Of a stretch of 64,000 nt of DNA, positions 1 through 8,195 are shown piece after piece. Location: NCBI RefSeq assembly GCF_001660485.1, contig NZ_CP013979.1, positions 2,728,001-2,792,000 of the forward strand, given 5' to 3'. The translations under genes were made by a program, and so were the position numbers. Position 1 is the first letter of the stretch, and every line of letters begins with the position of its first letter. The notes beneath the pieces were generated by a model, which worked only from the letters and a program-made list of their open reading frames with translations, made no database searches and had not been told where the DNA came from. The stretch comes from Agromyces aureus. Lineage in GTDB: Bacteria > Actinomycetota > Actinomycetes > Actinomycetales > Microbacteriaceae.

Positions 1-130
1 CCCTCCCCTCTCCGAGTTCGGGCGCTCCCCTTCGCCCACGAAATTCGCCCGTCCGGGCCTCGGACGGCGGTGAATCATGAGCATCCTGCTGACCGCGGCA
101 ACACGCACCGAACCGACAGGAGGTGCCGCG

Positions 131-961
131 ATGAACTGGCGCTCGACTCAGGAGGACGCCACGCAGGCGTTTCGCAGTTCAGAAGGCCTGCGAACACTGC
201 TTCGGCGGCTGCAGGAATCCGATGGCGCTGCTTGGCGCACCGACCCCGAAGCATCCGCCCTCTTGCAATTCGCGGCGGAGAAGTACTCGGCGCTTGCGCG
301 CAAGCACGGCCTCGATCCATGGGAGGCAGCGTCGGCCGCGTTCGACGCGATGCGTGCGCCAGCTACGCTTCGCGCCGACGACCCGTGGGCACTTGTCACC
401 CGCGCGGTGCAGGTGACCTGCATCGCCGAGGAGCGCGCGCAGGGGTTGCTCTGCTCGGTGCATCAGGCGCGGCGAGCGAAGGTGTCGGCCTTCCACGACG
501 CCGAGCGATTCAGCGACCGCGAACACGAGCTGCCCGAGTATCACCCGGCGTTCCGCACTGAACCGGTTGACTTCGACCCGGACCACAGCAGCCGCGAGGA
601 CGTGAGCGCCGCCGTTCGAGACGCGATCATGCTCTTCAGTCTCCTCGGCTGGCCTCGAGACCGCGCCCGTTCCGGAGTCGAGTATGTCTGCGGCCGCCTC
701 GCCGATGCGCCGTCACGGGCATCCGCGTACGAATCGCTCCGACGAGATGCCGCGGCCCGCGCCCACCTGGATCTGCACCAACGAGCGTGGCTCGCAATGC
801 TCAAGACGTTGCTCGGCTGCTGTGATCCGTTGCATCAGCACACGGTCGCCGGCCGCGGCATCCTGTGGCGCCTGCTCGTCGGGGAGCCGCTCCGTGCGCT
901 CCTGCATGACGATGACCTGGTGACGGAGATCGTCGTCAATGCGCCGCGGGTGCTCTCATGA
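131..961 (+). CDS. Hypothetical protein of the conjugative element
   Basis: This 276-residue protein is not recognised. I chose the ATG at 131 because an AGGAGG ribosome-binding site lies at 118-123; an upstream in-frame ATG at 77 lacks one. The protein is soluble and rich in Ala and Arg. Residues about 50-110 (motif GLDPWEAASAAFDAM) resemble the region-2 helices of small sigma factors, and a basic helical stretch near residues 190-225 could be a second DNA-binding part, but this is a weak impression only. Its stop overlaps the start of the ParB-like gene by ATGA, so the two are probably co-translated, which suggests a role in maintenance or control of the element. Confidence 0.7.
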   Translation: MNWRSTQEDATQAFRSSEGLRTLLRRLQESDGAAWRTDPEASALLQFAAEKYSALARKHGLDPWEAASAAFDAMRAPATLRADDPWALVTRAVQVTCIAEERAQGLLCSVHQARRAKVSAFHDAERFSDREHELPEYHPAFRTEPVDFDPDHSSREDVSAAVRDAIMLFSLLGWPRDRARSGVEYVCGRLADAPSRASAYESLRRDAAARAHLDLHQRAWLAMLKTLLGCCDPLHQHTVAGRGILWRLLVGEPLRALLHDDDLVTEIVVNAPRVLS

Positions 962-1938
962 CCGGCGGGCAGGGGCACATCGAGCTCGATCGGTCGATCG
1001 AATCGATCCGCATCGGTGCGCGTCACCGCCGCGACCTCGGCGACATCAAGGGGCTCGCCGCCTCGATCGAGCGGCAGGGCCTGTTGCAGCCGATCACCGT
1101 CACGCCGGATGGGGATCTGGTCTGCGGCGCGCGCCGCCTCGCTGCCCTTCGGCTGCTCGGGCTCCGACAGGTCAGTGTCTGGGTACGATCGGGAATCTCC
1201 GATGATCTCGCCCGGCTGCTCGCTGAACAAGACGACAACGCGATGCACAAGTCCCTCGCGCCGACCGAGGCTGCCGCCCTGTACCGGGAAGTCAAGGAAC
1301 TCCTCGCGGAGGATGCCCAGAGGCGGCAGCAGGCGAGCCGGTTCCAAGCAGCCGGAGCTCACCCGGACGGTGCCGCACCGGGTGCGGCACCGAGTCCACG
1401 CGGGTCCGGGGATGCCCGCGCCCAGGCCGCCCAACTCGTCAGCGGCTCTCGCTCGTACAACACGCACGAACGCATCGCGCGGCTGCAGCAGATCGCGGAT
1501 GACGAGACCGCACCGGCAGACGTCCGAGCAGATGCGAGGCGGGCTCTCGAAGCCATCGATGGCGGGGCGCCCGTGAAGCCCACGCTGCGCGCGGTGACGG
1601 AGCAGCTCGAAGGCAGTGATGACCTCGACGAGGAGGCGGAACTGCAGCAGCTCGCGCAGACGGCACTCACTCGGGTGAAGTCGGAGCCGCGGTCCAAGCG
1701 GCGCGGTCGTGTGTCGGCAGCACAGGATGACGGCGAGCTCCTGAGACTTCCGGCTCGCGCATTCGTCCTGCAGTGGTCGGACCTGCACGAGTGGTGGCGG
1801 CGCTTCGATGCCGAAGAGGTGGCGGCAGCGCTGACCGACGAGCAGTGGGACCAGTTCGAGGCGACGCTCGAAGGATCAGTCGAGTTCGCCGAGTCGCTTC
1901 GCAATCTCCGACGTCGCGCCCTCGCCGCATCAGGATGA
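958..1938 (+). CDS. ParB-like nuclease-domain protein
   Basis: The protein has 326 residues. The first 100 match a ParB N-terminal domain: an N-terminal strand, the LAASIERQGLLQPI helix-strand unit, and the box GARRLAALR that corresponds to the conserved CTP/DNA-contacting GERR box. A basic and acidic linker follows, and the C-terminal 70 residues are Trp-rich (WSDLHEWWRRF, EEQW-type motifs), unlike chromosomal ParB. The start overlaps the previous gene by ATGA. Element-borne proteins of this kind serve in partition, stability or regulation. No ParA is seen next to it; one could lie left of the window. The family call is firm, the exact role is inference. Confidence 0.8.
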   Translation: MTGGQGHIELDRSIESIRIGARHRRDLGDIKGLAASIERQGLLQPITVTPDGDLVCGARRLAALRLLGLRQVSVWVRSGISDDLARLLAEQDDNAMHKSLAPTEAAALYREVKELLAEDAQRRQQASRFQAAGAHPDGAAPGAAPSPRGSGDARAQAAQLVSGSRSYNTHERIARLQQIADDETAPADVRADARRALEAIDGGAPVKPTLRAVTEQLEGSDDLDEEAELQQLAQTALTRVKSEPRSKRRGRVSAAQDDGELLRLPARAFVLQWSDLHEWWRRFDAEEVAAALTDEQWDQFEATLEGSVEFAESLRNLRRRALAASG

Positions 1939-1992
1939 CGCGGCTCTCCTCTCCGATGACTGAAGCCATCGAGGTCGGGGAGGAAGCAGCTC

Positions 1993-2646
1993 GTGACATC
2001 CATGCGAAGCCGCAGCGCGATGATCGCCCTCATCGGCGGCGCGACCATCCTGCTCGCGCTCATTGGCGTCGGACTCTTCGGTCTGCTTCGCGGTCCTGCC
2101 GCCGCACAGACGGCCGAGCTGCAGACGACCACGGCGAGCTCGCGACCGGCTCCGCGTGAGTCCGTGGCGACGCCGAATGCCGTTGCAGAAACCAAGGACG
2201 CCGGCCGGTTCGCGCGGAGCGTCGGCAGCGCGCTGTTCGGTTGGGACACTCGGGCCGACGGCGGTGCGAATGCTTGGGCACAGCCGCTCATCGACGCGAG
2301 CGATGGCGACGAGGCGAACGGCGTCGCGGCCGACGTGCGCTCGTACATCCCGGACGGCGCACTCTGGGACGAGTTGCGGACATACGGCACCCGCCAGCGA
2401 CTTCGCATCGAGGCGATCAAAGTGCCAGATGCCTGGGCTGCCGCTCGGTCGCAAGCCTCTGCGTTGCAGCTTCCTCCCGGCGCATCCGCGTTCACGATCT
2501 CGGGAACCGCGGAGCGACACGGAACGTGGAAGGGCACTCCAGTCGCAACCGAACGCGCCGTGTCCTTCACGGTCTTCATCGACTGCCCGGACTCGCACCC
2601 GTGCCGACTGCTTCGACTCTCCCGACCCGATGCGTCGCTCCAGTGA
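1993..2646 (+). CDS. VirB8-like membrane-anchored conjugation protein
   Basis: The 217-residue protein starts at a GTG with a GGGGAGGA ribosome-binding site upstream. It has a single transmembrane segment at about residues 8-33, a Thr/Ala-rich linker, and an extracytoplasmic domain of about 150 residues. This topology (one N-terminal helix plus an NTF2-like-sized outer domain) is that of VirB8/TcpC-type scaffold proteins of type IV secretion systems, and it stands at the expected place next to the wall hydrolase. I see no diagnostic motif, so the VirB8 assignment rests on size, topology and context. Two Cys residues near the C-terminus (positions about 199 and 204) could form a disulfide. Confidence 0.55.
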   Translation: MTSMRSRSAMIALIGGATILLALIGVGLFGLLRGPAAAQTAELQTTTASSRPAPRESVATPNAVAETKDAGRFARSVGSALFGWDTRADGGANAWAQPLIDASDGDEANGVAADVRSYIPDGALWDELRTYGTRQRLRIEAIKVPDAWAAARSQASALQLPPGASAFTISGTAERHGTWKGTPVATERAVSFTVFIDCPDSHPCRLLRLSRPDASLQ

Positions 2647-2655
2647 GGCCCGCGG

Positions 2656-3831
2656 ATGCATCGCCTCGTCATCATCCTTCTCGTTCTGATCTTTGCCGGC
2701 CCACCGGCAGCGCTCGTCGGCGTTGCCGCGTTCGTGAACCCCGCAGCACGAGCCTGCGCATCGGGTTCATTGATCATCGGAGATATCCCCGACTCACTGA
2801 CGGCTACGACCCGATCCGGCCACACCATCGCTCTGAACAAGAGCCAGCTCGGCCACGCTGCGACGATCACGACGGTCGGCTCACAAACAGTCGGGGTCGA
2901 TCGCGACGGCGTGATCATCGCCATCATGGCCGCGCTCACCGAATCCGGTCTCAGGATGCTCGCGAATCCCAGCGCGCACCCCGAATCGGCCGGGTACCCC
3001 AATGACGGCAACGGCTCTGATCATGATTCGCTCGGACTGTTCCAGATGCGGCCGGCGTCTGGATGGGGCAGCGTCGCGGAGCTGATGAACCCGGACTACC
3101 AAGCCCGCGCCTTCTACGGCGGTACGACTGGGCCGAACGCGGGCTCGCCACGGGGCCTGCTCGACGTCTTCGGTTGGCGGGAGCTCGACCGCGGTGCCGC
3201 GGCTCAGGCCGTCGAAGTCAGCGCCTTCCCAGATCGCTACCGCGAGTACGAACCGGTCGCCGAGTCGATCCTCACGGAGCTCACTCGCTCCGGCGGGCGT
3301 GCAGGCAACGGCGCAGGGGCCGCTCCCCCACGCGTGCCGGAGACCACACGGGTCGTGTTCCCCCTGCCGGATGGCACCTACACGGGCACCGACAGCTTCG
3401 GTTGGCGTGTCGACCCAGTCACCGGCGAGCGCCGGTTCCACGCCGGCAGCGACCTGGCGGCGCCTGCGGGCACGGCGATCCTGGCCGTGGCGGACGGCCG
3501 AGTTGTCTTCGCCGGTGAACGCGGAACGTACGGCGGGCTGATCGTGCTCGAGCACACAGTCGCCGGCCTGACGGTCGCCTCCTTCTACGCACACATGCAC
3601 GACGAGGGCATCCACGTCGCCGTCGGAGACACCGTGGCGGCCGGCCAGCACATCGGCGACGTCGGCTCAGCAGGCAAATCGACTGGCCCGCACCTGCACC
3701 TCGAGATCCACCCCGGCGGTCAAAACGAGCCCGCCGTGAATGCCGTCGACTGGCTCACAGAACACGGCGCAGCAGGTGTCGCCGATTCCGAGCTTACGAT
3801 CGCCGGATGCCGCCCCGAAAGGACACCCTGA
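2656..3831 (+). CDS. Bifunctional wall hydrolase: lytic-transglycosylase-like plus M23 endopeptidase
   Basis: The 391-residue protein begins with a membrane anchor or signal segment (residues 4-27). Residues 85-210 look like a lysozyme/SLT-type domain, with a candidate catalytic Glu at 96 (ALTESG) and the typical GLFQ at 127-130. Residues 235-360 form an M23 peptidase domain, with zinc ligands in HAGSD (H262, D266) and HLH (H346, H348), plus YAHM at 311-314. Such enzymes open peptidoglycan locally so that the conjugation channel can pass; this is the VirB1-type role. The gene lies 9 bases after the VirB8-like gene and 1 base before the next gene. All M23 metal ligands are present, so it should be active. 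Confidence 0.9.
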   Translation: MHRLVIILLVLIFAGPPAALVGVAAFVNPAARACASGSLIIGDIPDSLTATTRSGHTIALNKSQLGHAATITTVGSQTVGVDRDGVIIAIMAALTESGLRMLANPSAHPESAGYPNDGNGSDHDSLGLFQMRPASGWGSVAELMNPDYQARAFYGGTTGPNAGSPRGLLDVFGWRELDRGAAAQAVEVSAFPDRYREYEPVAESILTELTRSGGRAGNGAGAAPPRVPETTRVVFPLPDGTYTGTDSFGWRVDPVTGERRFHAGSDLAAPAGTAILAVADGRVVFAGERGTYGGLIVLEHTVAGLTVASFYAHMHDEGIHVAVGDTVAAGQHIGDVGSAGKSTGPHLHLEIHPGGQNEPAVNAVDWLTEHGAAGVADSELTIAGCRPERTP

Positions 3832-3832
3832 A

Positions 3833-4099
3833 ATGGACATCTTCCCCGACTTCGGTGCCGTCGGCGCCGCCGCAGAGCTTCGCAGCATCATCGGCGCGCT
3901 CATGACCTACGTGCTGATATTCGCCGTGCTCATGCTCATCATCAGCGCCGTGACGTGGGCGCTTGCATCGTCGAATGGCCATGTTCAGACGGCCACTCGT
4001 GCTCGCATTGGGGTGTTGGTCGCCGCTGGCTCAACAGCATTGGCCGGCTGCGGTATCGCGTGGGCGAACTTCCTGCTCTCGGTCGGCTCAGGGATGTAA
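3833..4099 (+). CDS. Small two-helix membrane protein, DUF6112-like (copy 1)
   Basis: This 88-residue protein starts at the ATG at 3833, one base after the previous stop, with GAAAGGA upstream. It has two transmembrane helices (about 18-44 and 57-82) joined by a short basic loop (TATRAR). Length, two-helix topology and position before TrbL fit the VirB2/TrbC-like subunits of type IV secretion systems, and the sequence pattern recalls the DUF6112 family found in actinobacterial conjugation clusters. A related protein lies just downstream (4403-4672). That it forms a pilus or channel filament is inference. Confidence 0.65.
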   Translation: MDIFPDFGAVGAAAELRSIIGALMTYVLIFAVLMLIISAVTWALASSNGHVQTATRARIGVLVAAGSTALAGCGIAWANFLLSVGSGM

Positions 4100-4402
4100 C
4101 CGACCCTGCAGTGCTGAAGTGCTGACTGATTGGCGGACGATGCACCAACTGGCACGCGCGGCAACGACGCGTAGTGGCGAGGGCTCTTGTCGGCGCCGCC
4201 ATCGGAGAAGCAGCACGCCTTGGCTGCCACCTGCTCGATGTACTTCGAATCCGGCAAGGGGCAGCAGCAGATTGGCCAGGCAACGGAACTCGTGCTCGCC
4301 GAGGCGATCGGTCAGCTCTAACCCCTCCTCTGCGCCCTCAACTGCCCGGTAGCAATTGCGCACCTCAGGGTGATTCCCGCTTTGAGAGTTGAGGAGCTCA
4401 CC
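4100..4402 (+). other. 303-base gap between the two DUF6112-like genes, with one weak 44-codon ORF
   Basis: The only coding candidate is a 44-residue frame from a TTG at 4187 to a TAA at 4321. It has GCGAGGG just before the start and reads as a short hydrophilic helix (ESGKGQQQIGQATELVL). A TAG lies directly upstream in frame, so it cannot be longer. It could be a small gene, or a remnant left from duplication of the flanking paralogues. I see no convincing promoter or terminator here. Confidence 0.25.
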
Positions 4403-4672
4403 ATGATCGACATCGACCCCAATGGCACCGGCCTGCCCGGCATCGACCAACTCCGTGTCATCGTCGGCGCAGTCATGACCGTCGGCTTGATCCTCGCCGT
4501 GCTCGCGCTGATCATCGCTGCAATCGTCTGGGGCTTCGGCGCGAACTCGTCGAATCCGCACCTGGCATCGCGGGGCAAGTCAGGCGTACTGATCGCGTGC
4601 GGCGCAGCGATCATCTGCGGCGCTGCGGTGACGCTGACGAACTTCTTCTGGAACGTCGGCCAAGCCATCTGA
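4403..4672 (+). CDS. Small two-helix membrane protein, DUF6112-like (copy 2)
   Basis: The 89-residue product starts at the ATG at 4403, preceded by the ribosome-binding site TTGAGGAGC; a frame upstream to 4370 lacks one. It has the same layout as the protein at 3833-4099: an acidic N-terminus, a first helix with VIVGAVMTVGLILAVLALI, a short polar loop, a second helix, and an NFFWNVG end matching NFLLSVG of copy 1. The two are paralogues and were probably duplicated in tandem. Two different subunits could make a mixed pilin or channel, but nothing in the sequence proves this. Confidence 0.65.
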   Translation: MIDIDPNGTGLPGIDQLRVIVGAVMTVGLILAVLALIIAAIVWGFGANSSNPHLASRGKSGVLIACGAAIICGAAVTLTNFFWNVGQAI

Positions 4673-4703
4673 TCGACAGCGGCATCCGCCGAGAGGCAGG
4701 ACG

Positions 4704-6095
4704 ATGAGCATCTGCGACGTCCCAGTCATCGCCGAAGTCTGCACGAACGTCGGCGAGGGCACCGCGTCGCTCGTCACAGCGCCGTTCGATTGGCTGGCCT
4801 CGGCGATGGGCTCGGCCGCGGCATGGATGTTCGAAGCCGTCTGGACGGCGTTCGACACCACCACCCTCGTCGATGTCACCGACCCGACCTACCTGCAGGT
4901 CTTCAACGTCCTGTTCGGCGTCGCCGTATTTGTCACGCTGATCTTCTTCTTCCTGCAGCTGATCACCGGGCTCGTGCACCGCGACCCGACCGCGCTCCCC
5001 CGCGCCGGCCTCGGTCTGGCGAAATCGATCCTCGGCTCGTTCGTGATCGTCGGCCTGACCGCGCTGCTGCTCGAGATCACCGACCAGCTCGCGATCGGCA
5101 TCGTTCAAGCCACGGGCAACACGATGGCGGGCATGGGTGACCGCATCGCCCTCCTTGCCAGCGGCCTCGCGACGATCAATATTGGGGCCCCGGGCGTGGG
5201 AGCGATCATCACGATCTTCCTGTCCGCCCTCGCGATCAGCGCCGCGGCGATCGTCTGGTTCTCCCTGCTGATCCGCAAGGCGCTCTTGCTGGTCGCGGTC
5301 GTATTCGGCCCGATCGCATTGGCCGGCGCGACCTGGGATGCCACGAAGGGATGGTTCGGCAAGTGGGTCGCGTTCGTCGTGGCCCTCGTGCTGTCGAAGC
5401 TCGTGCTCGTCGTGATCTTCCTCGTCGCCATCGCCCAGGTGGCCGCCCCAATCGACGCGGATCTCGCCTCGATCAGCGACCCGATCGCTGGCATCGTGTT
5501 GATGTTCGTCGCCGCGTTCGCGCCATACATCACCTACAAGTTCTTGAACTTCGTCGGATTCGACATGTATCACGCGATGTCCAGCGAGCAGGAGGCGAAG
5601 TCCGCACTGAATCGCCCGGTACCGGTGCCCAGCGGTCCAAGCCTCGACAACGCCAAGAAGGTGCTCGACGGCGGTCGCGGCGGCAGTGATGCCGGCGGCG
5701 CTGCACCCGCAACGCCGACTGGTGCGACCGCTGGGCACGCCGGTGGCTCATCGCCCGCCTCGAGCGGTGGTGCGGCGTCGTCGGCGCGGGCAGGCGCCGC
5801 GGGAAGTGGCGCCTCGGCTGGGGCCGGCACAGCTGCGGCGTCAGGAGCAGGGGCAGCCGCTGGCCCAATCGGACTCGCTGCCGTCGCAGGCGCGCAGGTA
5901 GTCGGGGCAACGGCGAGCGCCGGTCATCGATTCGGTAGCTCCCTCGGTCAAGTCGGCGACGCGCATGCGGGTACCGCGGATGCGTCCGCAAGCGCAACGC
6001 CCACGGCATCCCTGCCACCTGCCCCGGAATCGCGCCCGCGGCCCCCTGAACCGAGCCTGCCCATCACCCCGATGCCTCCGCGAAAGGATGCCTGA
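4704..6095 (+). CDS. TrbL/VirB6-like conjugation channel protein
   Basis: The 463-residue polytopic membrane protein has about six transmembrane segments between residues 65 and 290, including long hydrophobic stretches around 70-92, 107-128, 170-190, 193-213, 224-250 and 256-278. A soluble C-terminal tail of about 170 residues is dominated by Gly, Ala, Ser and Pro and ends in a Pro-rich segment. This matches TrbL/VirB6-type inner-membrane proteins, which form part of the DNA/protein translocation pore. The ATG has GAGAGGCAGG upstream, and the next gene starts 2 bases after its stop. The low-complexity tail is probably cytoplasmic and flexible. Confidence 0.8.
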   Translation: MSICDVPVIAEVCTNVGEGTASLVTAPFDWLASAMGSAAAWMFEAVWTAFDTTTLVDVTDPTYLQVFNVLFGVAVFVTLIFFFLQLITGLVHRDPTALPRAGLGLAKSILGSFVIVGLTALLLEITDQLAIGIVQATGNTMAGMGDRIALLASGLATINIGAPGVGAIITIFLSALAISAAAIVWFSLLIRKALLLVAVVFGPIALAGATWDATKGWFGKWVAFVVALVLSKLVLVVIFLVAIAQVAAPIDADLASISDPIAGIVLMFVAAFAPYITYKFLNFVGFDMYHAMSSEQEAKSALNRPVPVPSGPSLDNAKKVLDGGRGGSDAGGAAPATPTGATAGHAGGSSPASSGGAASSARAGAAGSGASAGAGTAAASGAGAAAGPIGLAAVAGAQVVGATASAGHRFGSSLGQVGDAHAGTADASASATPTASLPPAPESRPRPPEPSLPITPMPPRKDA

Positions 6096-6097
6096 CC

Positions 6098-7561
6098 ATG
6101 CACAACGACACCGCCCTCTTCGGCACGAGGCTCGCCCCGGTGCAGTTCTCCCGGCTCACCAAACGAGGGGTGATACTCCGCCTGTCCATGCCGCAATTCG
6201 TCGCGTTGGGTACCGCACTGCTCACGCTCGTGAGCGCGCTCTACACGGCCGGGGCATCCGGCGTCGCCTGGACCTCGCCGATTTGGGGGCCCGCAGCACT
6301 CACCGCGGTGATCCCGATCGGCGGAAGGAAGCTCGTCGAATGGGTGCCCATCACGACCAAATGGATGCTTCGCGCTGCGCGCGGTCAGCTCACCTACCGG
6401 CGCAGGATCATGCGGCCCCGCCCGGTGGGCACGCTCGCGCTCCCCGGCGACGCGGCCGCGCTCCGCGAGTGGCAGGATCCAGAGTCAGGAGCGGTGATGA
6501 TCCATGACCCGCACGAGCAAACCCTCACGGCGATCGTCTCGATCTCTCACCCGGCGTTCGCACTCGTCGACCCCGGCGAGCAGCACCGACGAGTGCAAGG
6601 GTGGGGTCGCGTGCTCGCCGGCGCGTGCCGCTCAGGTCGGCTCGCACGCATCCAGGTCAGCGAACGCACCCTCCCCGACTCCGCCACCGGACTCGCCGAA
6701 TGGTGGGAACACCACGGCACCGACGACGACTCGTGGGCCGCGAACACCTACCGCGACCTCATCGAACGCGCCGGACCAGCCGGCGAGCGGCACGCAACCA
6801 CGATCAGCCTCGCGCTCGACTTGAACGCCGCCTCGAGGCAAGTACGCGCGAACGGCGGCGGCATGCGCGGTGCGGCTGCCGTGCTCCGACAGGAAATGAC
6901 CGCGCTGTCCGGCGCCCTGCGCACCGCTGACCTCATCGTCGGCGGTTGGATCACCGCTCCGGAACTCGCAACAGCTCTTCGCACGGCATACGACCCCGCG
7001 GTTGGCGTCGAGCTCGACCGTCATCCGAGTGTCGGTCGAGACCTCGCCACCGCCGGCCCGGTCGCCGTCACAGAGTCCTGGGACCGCCTTCGCACGGACA
7101 CGGCGTTCCACGCGGTGCTCTGGATCTGCGAATGGCCAAGATCGCAGGTCTTCCCCGGATTCCTTGCACCGCTCGTCTTCACGAACGGCGTCCTTCGTAC
7201 CCTATCGCTGCACTACATCCCAGTGCGCGCCGATCAGGCGGCGCGAGACCTCCGGAAGAAGAAGACCGAGCTCATCAGTGACGCCCATCAGCGAAGCCGC
7301 GTCGGCCAGATCGAGGATGCATCCGCAACAGCGGAGTACGGCGACGTCCTCCAGCAAGAAGCAGACCTCACCGCGGGCCACGGCGTGCTGCGCGTGACCG
7401 GGCTGATCTCGGTGTCGGCGCCCACCGTCGACGAACTCGACGCCGCTGTCGCAACGGTCGAACAGGCGGCGATCCAGGCGTCATGCGAGGTGCGACGGCT
7501 GGCCGGACAGCAAGCACAGGCGTTCGCTGCGGCAACGCTCCCACTCTGCAGAAACGTCTAG
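6098..7561 (+). CDS. SCO6880-type conjugation protein (PrgI/VirB3-like N-terminus)
   Basis: The 487-residue protein has a short cytoplasmic start, two close transmembrane helices (about residues 29-75) and a large soluble remainder. The order SCO6880-like protein then VirB4-like ATPase is typical of actinobacterial conjugative elements. There the N-terminal helices resemble PrgI/VirB3, and the rest resembles the non-ATPase N-terminal half of VirB4. I see no Walker motif, in line with this. It would work together with the ATPase encoded at 8192-9679, effectively as a split VirB3-VirB4. The C-terminus (AFAAATLPLCRNV) has the form usual for the family, so the gene appears complete. Confidence 0.75.
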   Translation: MHNDTALFGTRLAPVQFSRLTKRGVILRLSMPQFVALGTALLTLVSALYTAGASGVAWTSPIWGPAALTAVIPIGGRKLVEWVPITTKWMLRAARGQLTYRRRIMRPRPVGTLALPGDAAALREWQDPESGAVMIHDPHEQTLTAIVSISHPAFALVDPGEQHRRVQGWGRVLAGACRSGRLARIQVSERTLPDSATGLAEWWEHHGTDDDSWAANTYRDLIERAGPAGERHATTISLALDLNAASRQVRANGGGMRGAAAVLRQEMTALSGALRTADLIVGGWITAPELATALRTAYDPAVGVELDRHPSVGRDLATAGPVAVTESWDRLRTDTAFHAVLWICEWPRSQVFPGFLAPLVFTNGVLRTLSLHYIPVRADQAARDLRKKKTELISDAHQRSRVGQIEDASATAEYGDVLQQEADLTAGHGVLRVTGLISVSAPTVDELDAAVATVEQAAIQASCEVRRLAGQQAQAFAAATLPLCRNV

Positions 7562-7754
7562 GCCCGGAAGTTGATCCCCGAGCCCATCCAAGACAGATCG
7601 ATAGGCACGGCCGACCCGACCTGCTGGACGCATTCGGTTCAAATGCCTTCTCCGACTTGAAGCAGCGCGGGCAGACAAGCACCAACGCAGGCCATCCGAG
7701 AAGACGAGAGTCCTGCACACCTTCCTTGTGAAGCATCCCTGATTGGAGCCGAGC

Positions 7755-8195
7755 ATGTACACCTTCGAACGTGATGAGCCGTCGACGCGGTGGATCAGCG
7801 TCGTCTTCCTGCAGGGTGAGGAGGCAGAGGACCTGCTTTCGGTAATCGATCGGGAGGGTCCGATCTCCGCGATCTACCGGCTCAAGCATTTTGATCACGG
7901 CGACGAAACGATCGAAGCCGCGCTCGTCAACGGCTACGTCTACGACGCAGTGCCGGCTGGGAGCACTGATCACACGATCGAGCCGTTCGGTTCGCCATAC
8001 GCGCTCACCTACAGCGACACCTTCGGGTACGTGTCGCTCTTGCGCCGTTACGAGCCCGAGGCGAAACCCACCTTCGCACCATCGGGCGTGCTCGCCCCCT
8101 TCGAGCGAACGCCCCAGTCGATCGCCGACGCCTGGATGGCGAACCCGACAGCGCCGGTCGTGGCGACGTCGCGCCAGCGCGCGGTGTCGTTGTGA
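7755..8195 (+). CDS. Hypothetical protein between SCO6880-like and VirB4-like genes
   Basis: The protein has 146 residues from an ATG at 7755 with GGAG 6 bases upstream; an in-frame TTG at 7743 is less likely. I do not recognise it. It is soluble, acidic and rich in aromatic residues, with a regular strand-rich pattern and no signal or membrane segment. Its stop overlaps the GTG of the VirB4-like ATPase gene by 4 bases, so the two are probably translated together and the protein may be an accessory of the ATPase. About 190 bases before it hold no other plausible gene. Confidence 0.65.
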   Translation: MYTFERDEPSTRWISVVFLQGEEAEDLLSVIDREGPISAIYRLKHFDHGDETIEAALVNGYVYDAVPAGSTDHTIEPFGSPYALTYSDTFGYVSLLRRYEPEAKPTFAPSGVLAPFERTPQSIADAWMANPTAPVVATSRQRAVSL

